NCBI RefSeq assembly: GCF_026745355.1
Contig: NC_079209.1
Span: 40,181,678 to 40,245,677, forward strand
Origin: Beta vulgaris subsp. vulgaris
Lineage: Eukaryota > Streptophyta > Magnoliopsida > Caryophyllales > Amaranthaceae
Direction of reading: 5' to 3'
Length of the DNA: 64,000 nucleotides
Positions 1 through 11,732 of the stretch are shown here, one piece after another. The stretch's first letter is position 1. Every line of letters starts with the position of its first letter. Under the pieces are notes generated by a model. The model worked only from the letters and a program-made list of their open reading frames with translations, was not told the DNA's origin and searched no databases. Position numbers and translations under genes: made by a program.

Positions 1-1265
1 AACATGTCAAAAGAAAAAGAAAAAAAAAAAATCAAAAATCAACCTATTGCTACGGTTCTTTGTGAAAACCGCAACAATAGATGTCAACGGGAAATTTTCA
101 AAAATGTTTGACTGGTTCCCACCCAAAACCGCAACAATAGATTAAAATAATTTTTAAAAACATTTTTTAATCTATTGTTGCGGTTTTGGATGGAAACCGC
201 ACCAATAGATGGGCCAGATCTAAAAAAACATCTAGGGTCTTTTTACAACTCCCACCTCTCCCATTCATAGTCACTACCGCCTCTCTCATATCCTCTCTAT
301 CTCCACGAGAGATAGATCAGACCTCTCTCATCCTCCTCATCCCTCTCTCTCCATGACAGATAGATCAGACCTCTCTATCTCTCTCTGTCTCTCTCCACGA
401 CACATCCTCCCTCATCCTCTCTCTCGTCGTTGCAATTCGTGTCGTTGCGATTCGTTTTGTTGGTGGCTCACTAAGAAGTAATGACGACCCTTCAGTTTAT
501 CGGCCTGCGATTTGTGTCGTTTGTGGCTCGCTGAGAAGCAACAAAGACCCTTCAGTTCATCGGCCGCTCAAATTCTCCTTCGCTTCTTCAGTCCGTTGGC
601 CGCTCGAGTTCTCTCTTCTCTCATCGTTCTTCCTTTTCAAATTAACATTCAAATCTATTGCGAATTTAGGGATTGAATCGATTCATATAAGAAATTCCAT
701 CAATTTTGAAGTTCGAATTGCAATTTGATGGATCTGGGTTATTCTAAATCAGTTGATTTTGGTTGACCTAATTGGATCAAATTTCATAATTGAAGTAGTT
801 CGAAGGACAGAGATAGGAGTTCGGGTTTAGGATTTTTCTCATTATTATTTTGTTTAGAATCAATATGATGTTAGGGTTTTTGATTTTTATTTTTCATTTA
901 TTTTAAATTTTTTTTATTTGTTGGATTTTGTGTATATGATATGTTAATATACAAATATGTTCTTATCATTAGTTCGTGTTTTATTTTTTTCTTACATTTT
1001 TTCTTCTTTCAAATTTGATGTTAAATGCAAAATAAAATAAAATAAATTTCACTTAGACCTGTACCTATCGCTCCGTTTTTGGTCAAAACCCACAGTAATA
1101 AGTCAAAGCTATTGCTTCGATTTTTGACATGAACCGCAACAATAGCTTGGCCTATTGCTGTGGTCAAAAACCGCAGTAACAAGTTAATTACCTATTGCTG
1201 CACGGCCAAAACCGTCGCAATATACCATTTAATGACCGCAACAATAAACATTTATTCTACTAGTG
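1..1265. mobile_element. CACTA (En/Spm-type) non-autonomous transposon, right part; left end outside window
   Basis: The right terminus at 1249-1265 reads CATTTATTCTACTAGTG, the reverse complement of the CACTAGTAGAATAAATG terminus of the complete element at 6405-7946, so both belong to one family. Inverted copies of a short motif (ATTGTTGCGGTTTT and its complement AAAACCGCAACAATAG) crowd 40-215 and 1060-1250, as in CACTA subterminal regions. The middle (about 240-640) is rich in CTCTCT and resembles a captured leader sequence; no transposase is visible. The left terminus and TSD cannot be checked because they lie outside the window. Confidence 0.8.
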
Positions 1266-2620
1266 TCAGCAGCCAATATTGTGACTCATAACATAAAAGT
1301 ATTTAATAATTCAATAACTCGTTGCTATTATTGTTGTTTACAAACAAGCTGACTTGACTTATGTATTTTGGCTTGACTCGAGTATTTTTAACTTAAACAA
1401 GTTTAAAGAATTTAACTTAAATATGATTAATTTAAATGTAATAATGTCATTTTCTATTAGCTTTAACTTATATTGATCGATCTCATCCAATACCTAAGTG
1501 TTATTATTCAATTAGATATCAATTTCGAGATGAATTTAACTTAAAGACGATCAGCTTCTTAGTAAAAGTGTATAACTAGTATGAAGACAACGAACTATTC
1601 AACCATTGGTTTTTAATGAAATCTTAAACAATGATAAATTTTCGAAGCAGCGCTACGCTGAATGTGTTGTTCAGAACTCGAATCAACCCGAAATAAACTG
1701 TGGCACAATGCAATTATAACCCAATTCGATAGCTACCGACTTGAACTTGACTTGCACCTGACAATGACCCAAACCATTATTGTCCTGACTGATAACTACC
1801 CGACCCACACGCGACGTGAACTTGAAATCACTCGCTACAAACCTGTAATAAACCCGATCCGGCACCACATGGCACACAAAAGATGGCCGCACCCGAAATT
1901 GACCGTGTCGAATCTCACCAGAACTGAAAGAACAAATAAATTGAGGCAGACTTGACCGAATTATGATCGTTCCCAACCTACATCTAACCTGTTTGATTTG
2001 ATGACCTAACGCAACCTGACCAAACGTAACTTGAAACCTGAAATGACCCAAGTTAAACCTAACTCAAGTAACTGAATTGACAAATCTAGCTGCAGTCGAT
2101 CATTAGTGATATATAAAACCATCCTTGCGTTACACACCATTTCACTAGGACCATTAGATGTGCGGTTCATGATAGGGCATATTATGTCCTTGGAATAACT
2201 TTTAAAACAATCTTTTGTGACATTTCATCTTCTTTATTTGTGAATACTAGTAGGAATAATTATTGAATAGTCATCACTCCATTGAAATTTTTTCAATCGA
2301 AGATGTACTTTTATATCATATCATGAAAAATCAATTTCCATCATAAAAGATATACTAGTGCTTTACACATCACTTGATGAGAACAGTAGTCGAAGAATAT
2401 AATTTGTACACATTTGTCCACTTTCATAATGGTTCCAACTTGTTTAATTATCTCCATCATTTTGCTGATGGAATCTTACAAAAGCTTTCACCCACTCCAA
2501 TAACAACAAATAACCAATTAAATAAAGGACAAAAAACATTAATACGTACACACGTAGAAACTAGATTTTCACACTTGCAAAATGATTTTTGCCATTCTGA
2601 TTTCTGAACTAGATTTCTAA
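1266..2620. other. Intergenic, no gene recognised
   Basis: No coding feature is supported here. Between about 1730 and 2080 the plus strand has loosely repeated short phrases of the type ACCTGAC / CTTGAC / GACCCGA, giving spurious open frames on both strands. It may be a degraded repeat. The 3' untranslated region of the minus-strand gene at 2621-2989 should lie at the right end. Confidence 0.5.
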
Positions 2621-2989
2621 CTAATACTGATGAAACTTGTTAATCGTATTAGAACCAAGCCTATCACCATAATCATAATTATAATTGTAAGCAGCAGGAG
2701 CATTATGATGAGTTTGCCTTAACCCTTTGTTATCCATCATGTTGATGTTGTTACTCTTCATGCTACGTGAACGTACAAACTGGTCAACTTCAGGCTGTAA
2801 ATCCATCGCAGTCGGGGCTTGAAACTCCGATTGCGTTCGCCTGTGCGACGACCCATTAACAGAATCACCGCCAGCGTTACCTAATAAGTGGTAGCTTCGC
2901 CTTGAGCCGTCGGAGAGGCATCGGAAGCTTTGGTTGTGTAGGTTTTGCCTCTTGATTGCACGCACAAGATATGGTATAAGTCCCTCCAT
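2621..2989 (-). CDS. Small plant protein of the MEGLIP-start type, function unknown
   Basis: A 122-residue intronless reading frame beginning MEGLIPYLVRAIKRQN. Plant genomes encode a poorly characterised group of short proteins that start MEGLIP(F/M)xYxAI and carry a basic, serine-rich middle; this frame fits that start (recognised from memory, not searched). The centre has RCLSDGSRRSYHLL and HRRTQSEF, both basic/serine motifs, and the tail is asparagine/tyrosine-rich (YNYNYDYGD). No signal peptide or membrane segment is evident. A TATA-like box lies on the same strand about 140 bases upstream of the ATG. There is no sign of transposon origin, so I take it as a host gene. Alternative: a frame that is open by chance. 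Confidence 0.7.
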   Translation of the reverse strand: MEGLIPYLVRAIKRQNLHNQSFRCLSDGSRRSYHLLGNAGGDSVNGSSHRRTQSEFQAPTAMDLQPEVDQFVRSRSMKSNNINMMDNKGLRQTHHNAPAAYNYNYDYGDRLGSNTINKFHQY

Positions 2990-3126
2990 TTTTGTATGAA
3001 CTATTCTTTTTGCTAAACTTGAACCTAAAGGTTGGTGTTCTTAGAGTATGGTTTTTGTGGATTGAAACTTGAAAGTAATTTTTGCGATGTTTTTATGTTG
3101 TGTGGAATGGGTGGATAAGTATTGAT

Positions 3127-3137
3127 TATATTTATAG
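3127..3137 (-). promoter_or_regulatory. Probable TATA box for the gene at 2621-2989
   Basis: Read on the minus strand this is CTATAAATATA, a good match to the plant TATA consensus. It lies about 140 bases upstream of the proposed ATG at 2989, leaving room for a leader of roughly 110 bases. Confidence 0.55.
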
Positions 3138-4285
3138 AAGGGGATATGTCAAATGCCAGCTAGAAGTTTCATGGAAAATTCAAAGAATTTGACATTTTAC
3201 ATGTGAGTTTGAAATTGAGATGTCATAGTTTATTACTAGTTGGCCAAAGTTGAACTAGGAAAAGTACAAAAAATAGTTATCTCTGAAGATAAACAAATAG
3301 ACTACCATTGTATATTTCTCATATTTGTTTTTGTCATGGAGTACAAAATCAAATTGAGTCTCTTGTTTTGGCGCCCATGATGACTTGGGGTTATCCTGTT
3401 TTGACATATTTTATATGGGGGCAGCTACTAAAATTATTTTGACGTCTCGTTTGACTGCTTTTAGGTATCAAAACCAGCCATTTGCGCACGGTTTTATTCG
3501 CTGATTTCTGGAATTTTTCACTTGCCTCAATCATGGGTGTCTTCCACTAGTGAAGCTGTGAAGGTGTCAAGATTAAAATACCTATGTACGTAATAGTAGT
3601 CATATGATCATATCTAATGCTCACCACAAAAAAAAGTCTTATTATATTATATAATTAATTAATGAGAACAATTTGCGCATCTACCATTTCAATTTTAAAT
3701 ACAATTATTCGAAAAGTTGAATCAATTAGCTAAATCAAAATTATAATGCAAATTATTCTAATATAATCTGCCTTATAAGAGCCACATATAGCTCAAATAA
3801 TGCAATCATTTCTACTCTCTAATTACGCCAATTCCCGAAATCAACTCTGGTGCAGACAATTTTTTTCGTTACTCATTGTTGTTAATTTTTTTTTTTTTGC
3901 AAAAGTCCTAAACATATGAATAACTTTTTAAGTCATTATCTAACCATCAAGTTACAACTATTATTATTTATGACAAATTAACAACGTCAAATAATACTAG
4001 ACCTTTCCACTTTATGAGAAGATTGACAATATAATAAGATAAAAAACTTTATCAAAAAAACTTAAATGGACTCCGTGTACACTAACTTAGTTGTGCACTG
4101 GGTCGGTAATTGATATTAAATTCATATAGTGAGTTTTATGGAGATATGGTGAACTTATATACAATATAGTGGATTTTATTAAAGGAAAATATATAGTGAA
4201 ATTATATGCAATGTAGTGGAGGATTAAACATATGGAAAGATGTAGTTTCTGCATGATTTAGTGAGTAGTGTCTGAATGATATAGT
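3138..4285. other. AT-rich intergenic DNA with a possible MITE-like repeat at its right end
   Basis: No gene is visible. At about 4075-4110 is a partly palindromic phrase (GTGTACACTAACTTAG followed by GTGCACTGGG), then loosely repeated ATATAGTG/TGTAGTGGA units to about 4275. Similar phrases occur at 33296-33330 and, more distantly, 21583-21616, suggesting a dispersed repeat family without defined ends. Confidence 0.35.
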
Positions 4286-4940
4286 TGAAGGAATATGTCC
4301 TTAGATATTCCGACAATTACTAAATATAAATAGGAATAATATTATGAAGATAATAAAGTTAATTATTTTAGTAATCGTATTTTCTTGCTAGAAAATAAAT
4401 ATGATTAATAGGACAATATTGATTGGACCTATAACTAAAATAGATTAATCCTATGAGGTCACACATTGTAGCACAAGTTGGACAAAGTAATCCAAATCCA
4501 TTTAGGATTAGGATTGGGCAGGTCCAAAGGAAAATAGGAAGAGAATTAGTTCTCTTAACTAGCCTATGACTTTTCTATTATATATAGGATATAATATTAG
4601 GGTTTAGGTGATTAATTCATTAATCGGTTTATTTTCACTAGAGAGAGAAAGTGAAACCCTAAACTATTCTCTCTAAACCGGCACCTATAACATCAAAAGC
4701 AAGAGAATTTATACTCTCCCGCCCTAGCAAACATTGGTGTTCAACTGATGCTCGTGGATTAATAGAGGAGCAACACTTGGGGCTCTTCGATCTTCAAAGC
4801 TTGCACACAACAAGAAAATCACGCTACAAAGGTTTGATATTTAATCCCTATTAAATGATTCATGTGTTTGGTTATGTTTTCGATCCTATGATAGATGTTA
4901 GGAAATGGTTTATGCATCTATTGGTTACAATTTTTCCCAA
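4286..4940. mobile_element. Possible LTR remnant
   Basis: The segment begins TGAAGGAATATGTCCTTAGA, resembling the TG...GGAATATGTCC start of many plant copia LTRs. It contains a TATA-like TATATATAGGAT and a leader-like stretch with CTCTCC, which is LTR-like. I see no second copy, primer-binding site or TSD, so the right end is a guess and the call could be wrong. Confidence 0.3.
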
Positions 4941-5419
4941 TTAATAATTTTCATATGATCATGTAATTATATGCAAAGTTATTATTTTTATTCTATTAAG
5001 AGATGATTTATTTATGTCTTCAGTTTGCATAATTAATATTTGATATTAATTGATTGGACATTGTACATAATTGATTTATTTGTGATTTATGCTCAAATAA
5101 TTTTATAAAGGTCCAAAATTTTAATCAACTAAACTAGTTGACATCCACAAATTTAATCGTAATATTGGTCATACTGTCATGTTACCTGGTTCTTCATCTT
5201 TAAATTGATTTTAACCCTGAAAATCTAAAATAAAATTTTTAAAAAGTTACACAATCTCTTGAATTTGGAACAAAGAGGACATTTCAAAAGATATATCTTG
5301 GAGCCAAAAATTAATTGGACTATTGTTGATTCTTTACTAGTTAGGAAAATATATGAAAATTTTAAATTATTAATTTACACAATTTATGAGTTATCCATGA
5401 TTTATTGATATTTTTGACT
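4941..5419. other. AT-rich spacer, nothing recognised
   Basis: No reading frame, RNA or repeat boundary could be supported. It may be the far end of the LTR-like remnant on the left or the decayed start of the LINE-like sequence on the right. Confidence 0.4.
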
Positions 5420-6404
5420 TGTAAAAAAATCTTTATTACAATTTTGGAGGAGAGTTGCTCGAAATTGAGACAGCCTTGGCTAGCAACTATCATTTTCAAG
5501 GTGGTGAAAAAGTCATTTCCTAAGGATTTCTTAAAATCTTACTTGGTAAGGACATGATAGATAAATATAAAAGATAACCTAATTGCACTGTAAAAGGGTT
5601 TCTATGTTGTCCAATGTGAATATGTACAAGAGAGAGCAAAGATTCTGGCTAATGGTCCATGGTTTATTCAGGGTGTTCACCTATGAGTCCAATGTTGGGA
5701 ACCAAATTTTCGACCTTCACATGCAAAATGTTCAAAAGGGGTAGTATGGGTTAACCTCCCACAACTACCTTTGGAATTCTATGACAGAGAAATCCTCACA
5801 AGAATCGGTAACTCAATTGGGTACATAATCAAATAGATGCTAAGTCTCTTGAGGGAGGAAATAAAAATATATACAAGGCTTTGCATTCTTGTCGAGAAGT
5901 CTAAGTCTACCTAGTTGGTGCTTGGTTGGGAAGAAGTTATCAACCTCTGGAATTTAAAGAGGGGCATTGGTTTTGTGGTAGGTGCAATTCCTTTGGTCAT
6001 GCATCAGGTGCACGTAACATAAAGAAAATAGTGGAGGCTGAGCAGACCCTTCAGGATGCAAGAAGAAGGTTGGATTTAGGTTTTTGGAAAAAGTAGTGTT
6101 GCCGAAGCAAACGGGTGAGCCTATGAAGCCGGCTAATAAAAAAGGAAGCCAGTTGGCAAGGGTTAAATTGAGACATCAGTCCCAAAGTAGGTGGACCCCA
6201 AATAAAATTGTTGGAAAAGGTGAAATTGAGGCAGCAAATAAAAATATGTTGATGTCTACTGTGGTAAATCCTATGATTAGTGATTTAGCCAATGGAAACT
6301 TCTTCCTAGCTCTGATTAATATTAATGAATCTCAAATTGAAAATCTTGGTAATCCATCTGCAAACCCTGAGGTGAAACGTGGACAACCCAAAAAGACGAC
6401 TCCC
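5420..6404 (+). pseudogene. Decayed LINE ORF1-like (DUF4283/CCHC) sequence, left part
   Basis: Translation between 5620 and 6030 in shifting frames gives phrases typical of plant L1 ORF1 proteins: ILANGPWFIQG, then WVNLPQLPLEFYDREILTRI, then a degraded CCHC-like stretch at the position of the zinc knuckle. Several stops interrupt it (for example after GYIIK). From 6084 a lysine/glutamine-rich frame runs open to the CACTA insertion at 6405. It then continues in phase at 7950, once the element and one copy of the CCC duplication are removed. The domain order matches ORF1 of non-LTR elements; the host-gene alternative seems unlikely. Confidence 0.6.
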
Positions 6405-6429
6405 CACTAGTAGAATAAATGCTATTTGC

Positions 6430-6700
6430 TGCGGTGGTATTGCTGCGGTTTTACCCATACGCAAAAATATATCACGTAAAAATAAACATAAAATATAAAA
6501 TAAAGATATTGCTGCGGTTTCTGCTTAAAATCGCAGCAATATGGTATTAACAGAAAAAATTTTGAAAACAAAATTGACTATTTAACAAAACATATTGCTG
6601 CGGTTTTTGTCAATAACCGCAGCAATATACTAAAATATTATTAAAAAATAATATTTTAATATATTGTTGCGGTTCTTACGAGGAACCGCAGCAATATCAT
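6430..6700. repeat. Left subterminal hairpin array of the CACTA element
   Basis: At about 6505-6541, 6592-6628 and 6660-6698 the pattern ATTGCTGCGGTTTN (or TTGTTGCGG) is followed after 4-12 bases by its reverse complement CCGCAGCAATAT. Each pair can form a stem of about 14 bp. Single copies also occur near 6424-6455. Such motifs in En/Spm elements are bound by the transposase partner protein; that role here is inferred. Confidence 0.8.
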
Positions 6701-7646
6701 TTAAAAAAATTATAAAACGCACACTTCACGCCTCACGCCTCACTCATTAGGGTTTACCAAATTACCATAGCTTCATCCGGGCCATCAGTACCTCAGAACC
6801 TCACCCGCCTCTTTCTCTTGCCTCTCAAACTTCTCTCTCTCAACCTCTCTTCTCTCTCATGTCTCTCTCTCAACCTCTCTTCTCTCTCATCTCTCTCATC
6901 TCTCATTTCTTTCTCAACTGTCACCGGTGTTCTGTACGTCCACCAGACTCCACTCCTCCTGAAAACCTTCGAACGGAGCGACAAGGCGTTCTGCCACCGC
7001 CTCGATCCAAATTGTTCGCCGCGAATTCACCACCTTCTTTCGTCTCTCTGTCTACCAGTCGAATCACTGAACACCGATTTCACCACCTTCGTTCGTCTCG
7101 ACTCCACAGCACCGCTCAACTCGCCGCTCTACTCGTCGCTTGACTCCACCAATCGGCTACACTGCTCGACTCGGCGCTCGACTCCACCAATCGGCTGCGC
7201 CACCCTTCACCATCGTCGTGTGTCTCACTCAACGTCGTCTCTACCAATTGGCTTGAATTTATTAGTTTTTTTTTGTAATTTTTTTAATCTCCAAGAACTG
7301 AGATCTAAAAGTGAATTTATTAGTTTCTTTTTTGTAATTTTTTCGCAACTTTTTATTTGTCTTTACGGTTCATTCTTAGTTCATTCTTTTGAATTTTTTT
7401 TTTTTTTCTGTGTATATGATGAATTAATATGTTTTTTTTGTTGTCTTTACCGTTTTAGAATGAAATTGGTGTAATTTTATATTTGTTGTTTATTATATTA
7501 TATTTTTATGTTTTTGAATTTTGTATAATAATTTTTTGTCATTAGTATCAATCAATAGTATTTTATTTTCTTTTAACTGTTTTGCCTTTCAAATTTGATG
7601 GTAAAATGCAAAAAAAAAAAAAAAATTTTTTTTTACCTGTACAGAC

Positions 7647-7925
7647 CCTATTGGTGCGGTTTTCTAAAAAAACCGCAGCAATATATCTATTTTTTATTAT
7701 TAATTATAGCATATTGCTGCGGTTTTCTTCACAAACCGCAGCAATATGCTTTCTAAATCTGATAGAAAATAAATATATTGCTGCGGTTTGGCCTAAAAAC
7801 CGCAGCAATATTTGCCGATATTGCTGCGGTTAAAAATCGCAGCAATATAATTAATACCTATTGCTGCCCTCTTAATTGCTGCGCGCCCAAATCCGCAGCA
7901 ATAGGGCACTTTTTAACTGCAGCAA
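7647..7925. repeat. Right subterminal hairpin array of the CACTA element
   Basis: Paired motifs at about 7649-7685, 7711-7748, 7774-7811 and 7818-7848, plus a longer imperfect pair at 7859-7905, mirror the left array with ATTGCTGCGG and CCGCAGCAAT arms. Confidence 0.8.
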
Positions 7926-7949
7926 GTAGCATTTATTCTACTAGTGCCC

Positions 7950-8870
7950 CATGCATATGCTTTTCCCAAAAATTTACCTATGTCTTCTCTTCCATCCCTA
8001 AAGCCAGCCAACAAGCCAAAGTTCTCTCTCCTCCAATTTCACCATGTTCCCGCATTCCTTTCTCTCCAAAAAAACCAAAAACTATCAATGAACAACCAGC
8101 AGATGGAATTCGAATCCACCACCCCACCCAAATCACCATCCTTAAGCAAGCCCTTACACGATGTCTCACTTCCCAAATTTACCTCTGAGAATCCTAAAAC
8201 CCAAAGTGGAGCAACCCTTCATCTTTCGGAGGCCTACCCTTCCACTCAAACCATAATTATCGCTGAAGATTATGGACTTAATTTTATCGAAGGACCTTAA
8301 ACTAGAGTTGGAGGAATCACCATTGAATGTGGTAGAAAACATGAGTCTCGAACCAAAGAAGGTGGACATGAAATTCAAGGAGATGTTAATGTATGTATCA
8401 GGAATATGGTTCTATCATGCTCACCTCTGGCAAATTCAACACGTGGTACATCTTCCGAAACCCGTGCCACTTCTCCTGAACTAGGTATCAAGGAGAGAAG
8501 GAAAAGCTGATGAAGAGGACAACTAAATCCTTTACATGTTTGGCCCATGGTTGGAACCAAAATGCCTTCGTCTCCATACAATACAACAAGCCCAAGTACG
8601 GATGGTCCCAATAACATTCTTAACCTAATCGCATCCTACACCAACATGGTTCTTCTTGTGGATATCTTGCTAATGCTCAAACATAAGAAGATATGGGCAG
8701 TAAGTGAGACGAGGTCAAAGACAGAAATGGGCTATGAGAGACCGAGTCTTCCTAAAACCACTAAGAGACATGTGGTTGTATATGGCGACCGGGGAAGTGG
8801 AACTACCATGGAGGATGAAGGATAACGAGGAGCCTCGTTAACTGAAACGAAGCCATTCTTGCCATATAGT
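7950..8870 (+). pseudogene. Decayed LINE-like coding sequence, right of the CACTA insertion
   Basis: The frame entering from 6404 continues here as HAYAFPKNLPMSSL and stays open to 8300. It is a serine/proline/lysine-rich stretch such as lies between the zinc knuckle and the endonuclease in plant L1 elements. Further open pieces in other frames follow (8272-8484, 8547-8825). I could not identify a clear endonuclease or RT motif, so the right limit and the LINE assignment beyond 8300 are uncertain. Confidence 0.4.
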
Positions 8871-9188
8871 TTGTGAATCTTTATGTGTAATGCAAGGGAA
8901 ATTAGTATGCCCTTGCTTAAACTAATGCTCGTCTTTTGATCCAAAATCTCCAAATCTCTTTATTTTGCTTGAAACGTAGTGACGTGTTATCACACGGCTC
9001 TTATCACCCACGATATCGGTTTTGATTCCACTCATTTGGTCGAACCAACCAGACGTGCAGGAGGTACACTTCACCTGTGGATATCCCAAAGGATCAACAA
9101 AAAAAACATAAATCGGAGGAGAGGAGAGAGAGTAAATTACAATGGTTGATATGGACCAATCGATTTAAGTGGCACATATTATAAGATA
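8871..9188. other. Intergenic spacer, nothing recognised
   Basis: No coding or repeat feature is supported, apart from a run of A and GGAGAGGAGAGAGAG around 9100-9130. Confidence 0.4.
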
Positions 9189-9442
9189 TTTCCTCTGTTT
9201 TTTTAATTGATGTATCATATTGACATAACACACTTGACAATGTAGAAGTTTGACCATTGATATCTTTAAATATATATTATTACAAATTACAAAAAGTATA
9301 ATATTTTGGAAATATAGAATAAGAGATACCAATAAAAATCAAAATATGATCTTTATATTTACATATTAGTAATTTTGGTCAAAGTTAATATTTAAATAGT
9401 GTAGAAAGATAATATGCTGCATTTATTGAGAAACAGAGGAAG
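9189..9442. mobile_element. Stowaway-like MITE, 254 bp
   Basis: The left end TTTCCTCTGTTTTTTTAA and the right end GAGAAACAGAGGAAG are inverted relative to each other and resemble the CTTCCTC(C/T)GTTTT termini of mariner/Stowaway elements. TA dinucleotides flank at 9187-9188 and 9443-9444, the expected duplication. The interior is very AT-rich and non-coding. Confidence 0.75.
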
Positions 9443-9444
9443 TA

Positions 9445-9999
9445 TAATAGTGTCATAGAAAATTTGGACTTGTTTTAAAAGGTGTATGAGACATATAAGA
9501 TTTAGGTGCAGTGTAATATATGTGCGTACATCAAAGAATATATTCTCCTAGTTTCAAATTACTTACAACAATTATTATTTTTTCTCCCGATATTGTTATA
9601 TCATGATTAAATTTCTTATTTCCTCACACTTACCATTTTCGGGCTTTTGAATTTTTATCGCGACACTTAAATTGAGAATATGAACCCAGTTTTTTTAATT
9701 ACATTTTACTCTATCAATATACCTCAGGTCTTTATTGAATATGATGAAATAACAATATTTTGTAAATGTTAGCCTCTTAGTGATTTTGTGATAACAAAAC
9801 AAATTATATAACTAACAAACAACTGATTGTGTTAGGTTGTAAACACAAAATGAAAATGAAGATCAAATAATCCTGTCAGTGGCCGCCTCCTCTCCTCTTT
9901 CCCTCTCCAATTCTCTTTCTAGGATTTTTTTTAATTGTCTTGGCCTCTTACGTCATATTAGGTTTAATTATTTATTCAAAAGTTAGACTATGTCCGACC
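9445..9999. other. AT-rich intergenic DNA
   Basis: No gene or repeat boundary is recognised; a short CTCCTCTCCTCTTTCCCTCTCC tract lies near 9886. Confidence 0.4.
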
Positions 10000-10004
10000 C
10001 TTTT

Positions 10005-11554
10005 TGTTGTATAATATGAGCACTATAAGAGGGGGGGTGAATTATAATGAGAGAATAAGCTATACTTTTTGCGGAATTAAAAGTAAACTTGGGAACAAAC
10101 AATGGGAACACGAGAGATTTTACGAGGAAAAACTTCCTAGGCCTAGTAGGAAGAAACAACCTCGACCACAAGGGATTTTAAACAACTTTCCACTATAATA
10201 GGCCAAAACAACTCTGATTACAACCTATTACTTTTCTCTCGATTCTCAACTTAAGTCACTCAACTCAAGTTCCCAACGACAGTTCCCAACAACTGACGTT
10301 TTCTCTCAAACTTCACTCGAAGTTCCTTTCTCTTTCTCTTTCTCTTTCTCTTGCTTCACTCAAAGCTTTCTCACACTTACAAGAGTTCACTCAACCCTTT
10401 TTCTAAAAAATACACTTTGTAAAACAATGGAAGAGTAATAAAACTCGATTAATGTAAGTATGAATTCTCTTAAGGAAAGGCACTGACACTTTAGATAACT
10501 TAAGACAAATTAACTAAGTCAGACACATTTTCTCAAATGAATTAGGCGCCTATTTATAGACATTAAGACAAGACATGATTTCCACTAATTAGACCATTAT
10601 CACATGTTCTCCATGATTTTCTAATTAATTAATTAAATTAAATTAATTATTCCATGTCATGTAAGCATCCACTAATCCACTACTTCACTTCATAGAAGCA
10701 GTAACATATTACGTGGTTTTGCAAACTTGGAGAATAATTAACTTATTTAATTTAATTAAATACTTGGAGGATAATTAACTTAAGCCACTAAATCCACTAA
10801 CTCCATAAACTGTAGCAGTATTTAGGCGTGAATCTAGTTTAGGAAATAAATAAATAAAATCTTTAGCTAGTTTTTAGGAAAAATATCTTTTTCAAATATT
10901 TTTAAAAACCGGAAAACAGTTTTATATTTAAAAATCCGAAACATTTAAAAACCGGAAATATAATTTTCGAAAACTAAATCTTTTTAAAATAAAAATAAAA
11001 GATAAAATAAAAAAAGATAAGATTTGAAAATCAGTTAATTTTAAAATCAGAAAATCTTTTAAAATCTTTTCCTAACAAACTTAAACTAACTTCCTAAAAT
11101 TATGGATCTTAGTCAAATTATCCCTAAAAACTCTAACAACTATATTGGGACACAATATACTTAGGCGCACAATATTAGTCACTTAAAGTTCCTAAATTAG
11201 TTTTAAAGTCTTGTTCCCTAATTATTAAGTCTTGTTCCTAACCTTGTTCCTATAGTGCCAGGTCTGTTCCTTTCATGGGAACAGAACCAAGTTCCTTTGA
11301 GAATTCACCACGAACTTAATAAAGCTTTACTCAACCTTAACAAGAAGATTAATAAATACCCTAATGTATTCTAATCTTCATTCCATGCTTGATTCTTTTC
11401 TCTCGAACATCTTTACTTCGATCTTGATTAATTCTCCGCTTTAATCTTCAATCAAGTATTCTCTTAGCTCGAGCATGAATTACCTTGCAACAACATAAAT
11501 AAAATATACTATGTCTTTTGTGGTTAGGTCATCTTCAAAACTCAAGGGTCAACA
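10005..11554 (-). repeat. Left LTR (3' LTR) of the 10005-21027 element
   Basis: It starts TGTTGTATAATATGAGCACT and ends GGGTCAACA, and is matched along its length by 19487-21027. It contains several GTTCC/GGAAC motifs, including GTTCCTTTCATGGGAAC near 11266. Confidence 0.95.
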
Positions 11555-11572
11555 ATTTCCCCCTTTTTGAAG
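11555..11572 (-). promoter_or_regulatory. Polypurine tract adjoining the 3' LTR
   Basis: On the minus strand the bases next to the LTR read CTTCAAAAAGGGGGAAAT, a polypurine tract used to prime plus-strand DNA synthesis. Confidence 0.85.
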
Positions 11573-11732
11573 ATGCAACAAAAGGCATATACTAAAAATA
11601 ATAACATAAGTCATATAAAAATAATTTTAACAAAGTATGTAACCAAGTTAATAAGTATTTATGACTTATTTTATTTTGTAAATAAGAGAACATAATTCAT
11701 GACAAAAAAAAATTTACTCTGATTTGCCTTAT

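Larger units (their letters stand above)
6405..7946. mobile_element. Complete non-autonomous CACTA transposon, 1542 bp
   Basis: Both ends are visible: CACTAGTAGAATAAATG at 6405 and its inverse CATTTATTCTACTAGTG ending at 7946. They are flanked by a 3-bp direct repeat CCC (6402-6404 and 7947-7949), the TSD size of CACTA elements. Subterminal regions contain inverted pairs of ATTGCTGCGG-type motifs. The interior (about 6740-7250) is pyrimidine-rich with a CTCTCT microsatellite and leader-like text. No transposase is present, so it would need one supplied from elsewhere. It sits inside the LINE-like sequence that flanks it. Confidence 0.93.

Noticed and set aside
1662..2051. Overlapping open frames on both strands of about 100-120 codons
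   Set aside because: They arise from loosely repeated short phrases with few stops, have no start context or family pattern, and mirror each other on opposite strands.
6793..7474. 218-codon frame in the CACTA interior
   Set aside because: It is driven by a CTCTCT microsatellite and T-rich DNA (Leu/Ser/Phe-rich product), with no recognisable domain.
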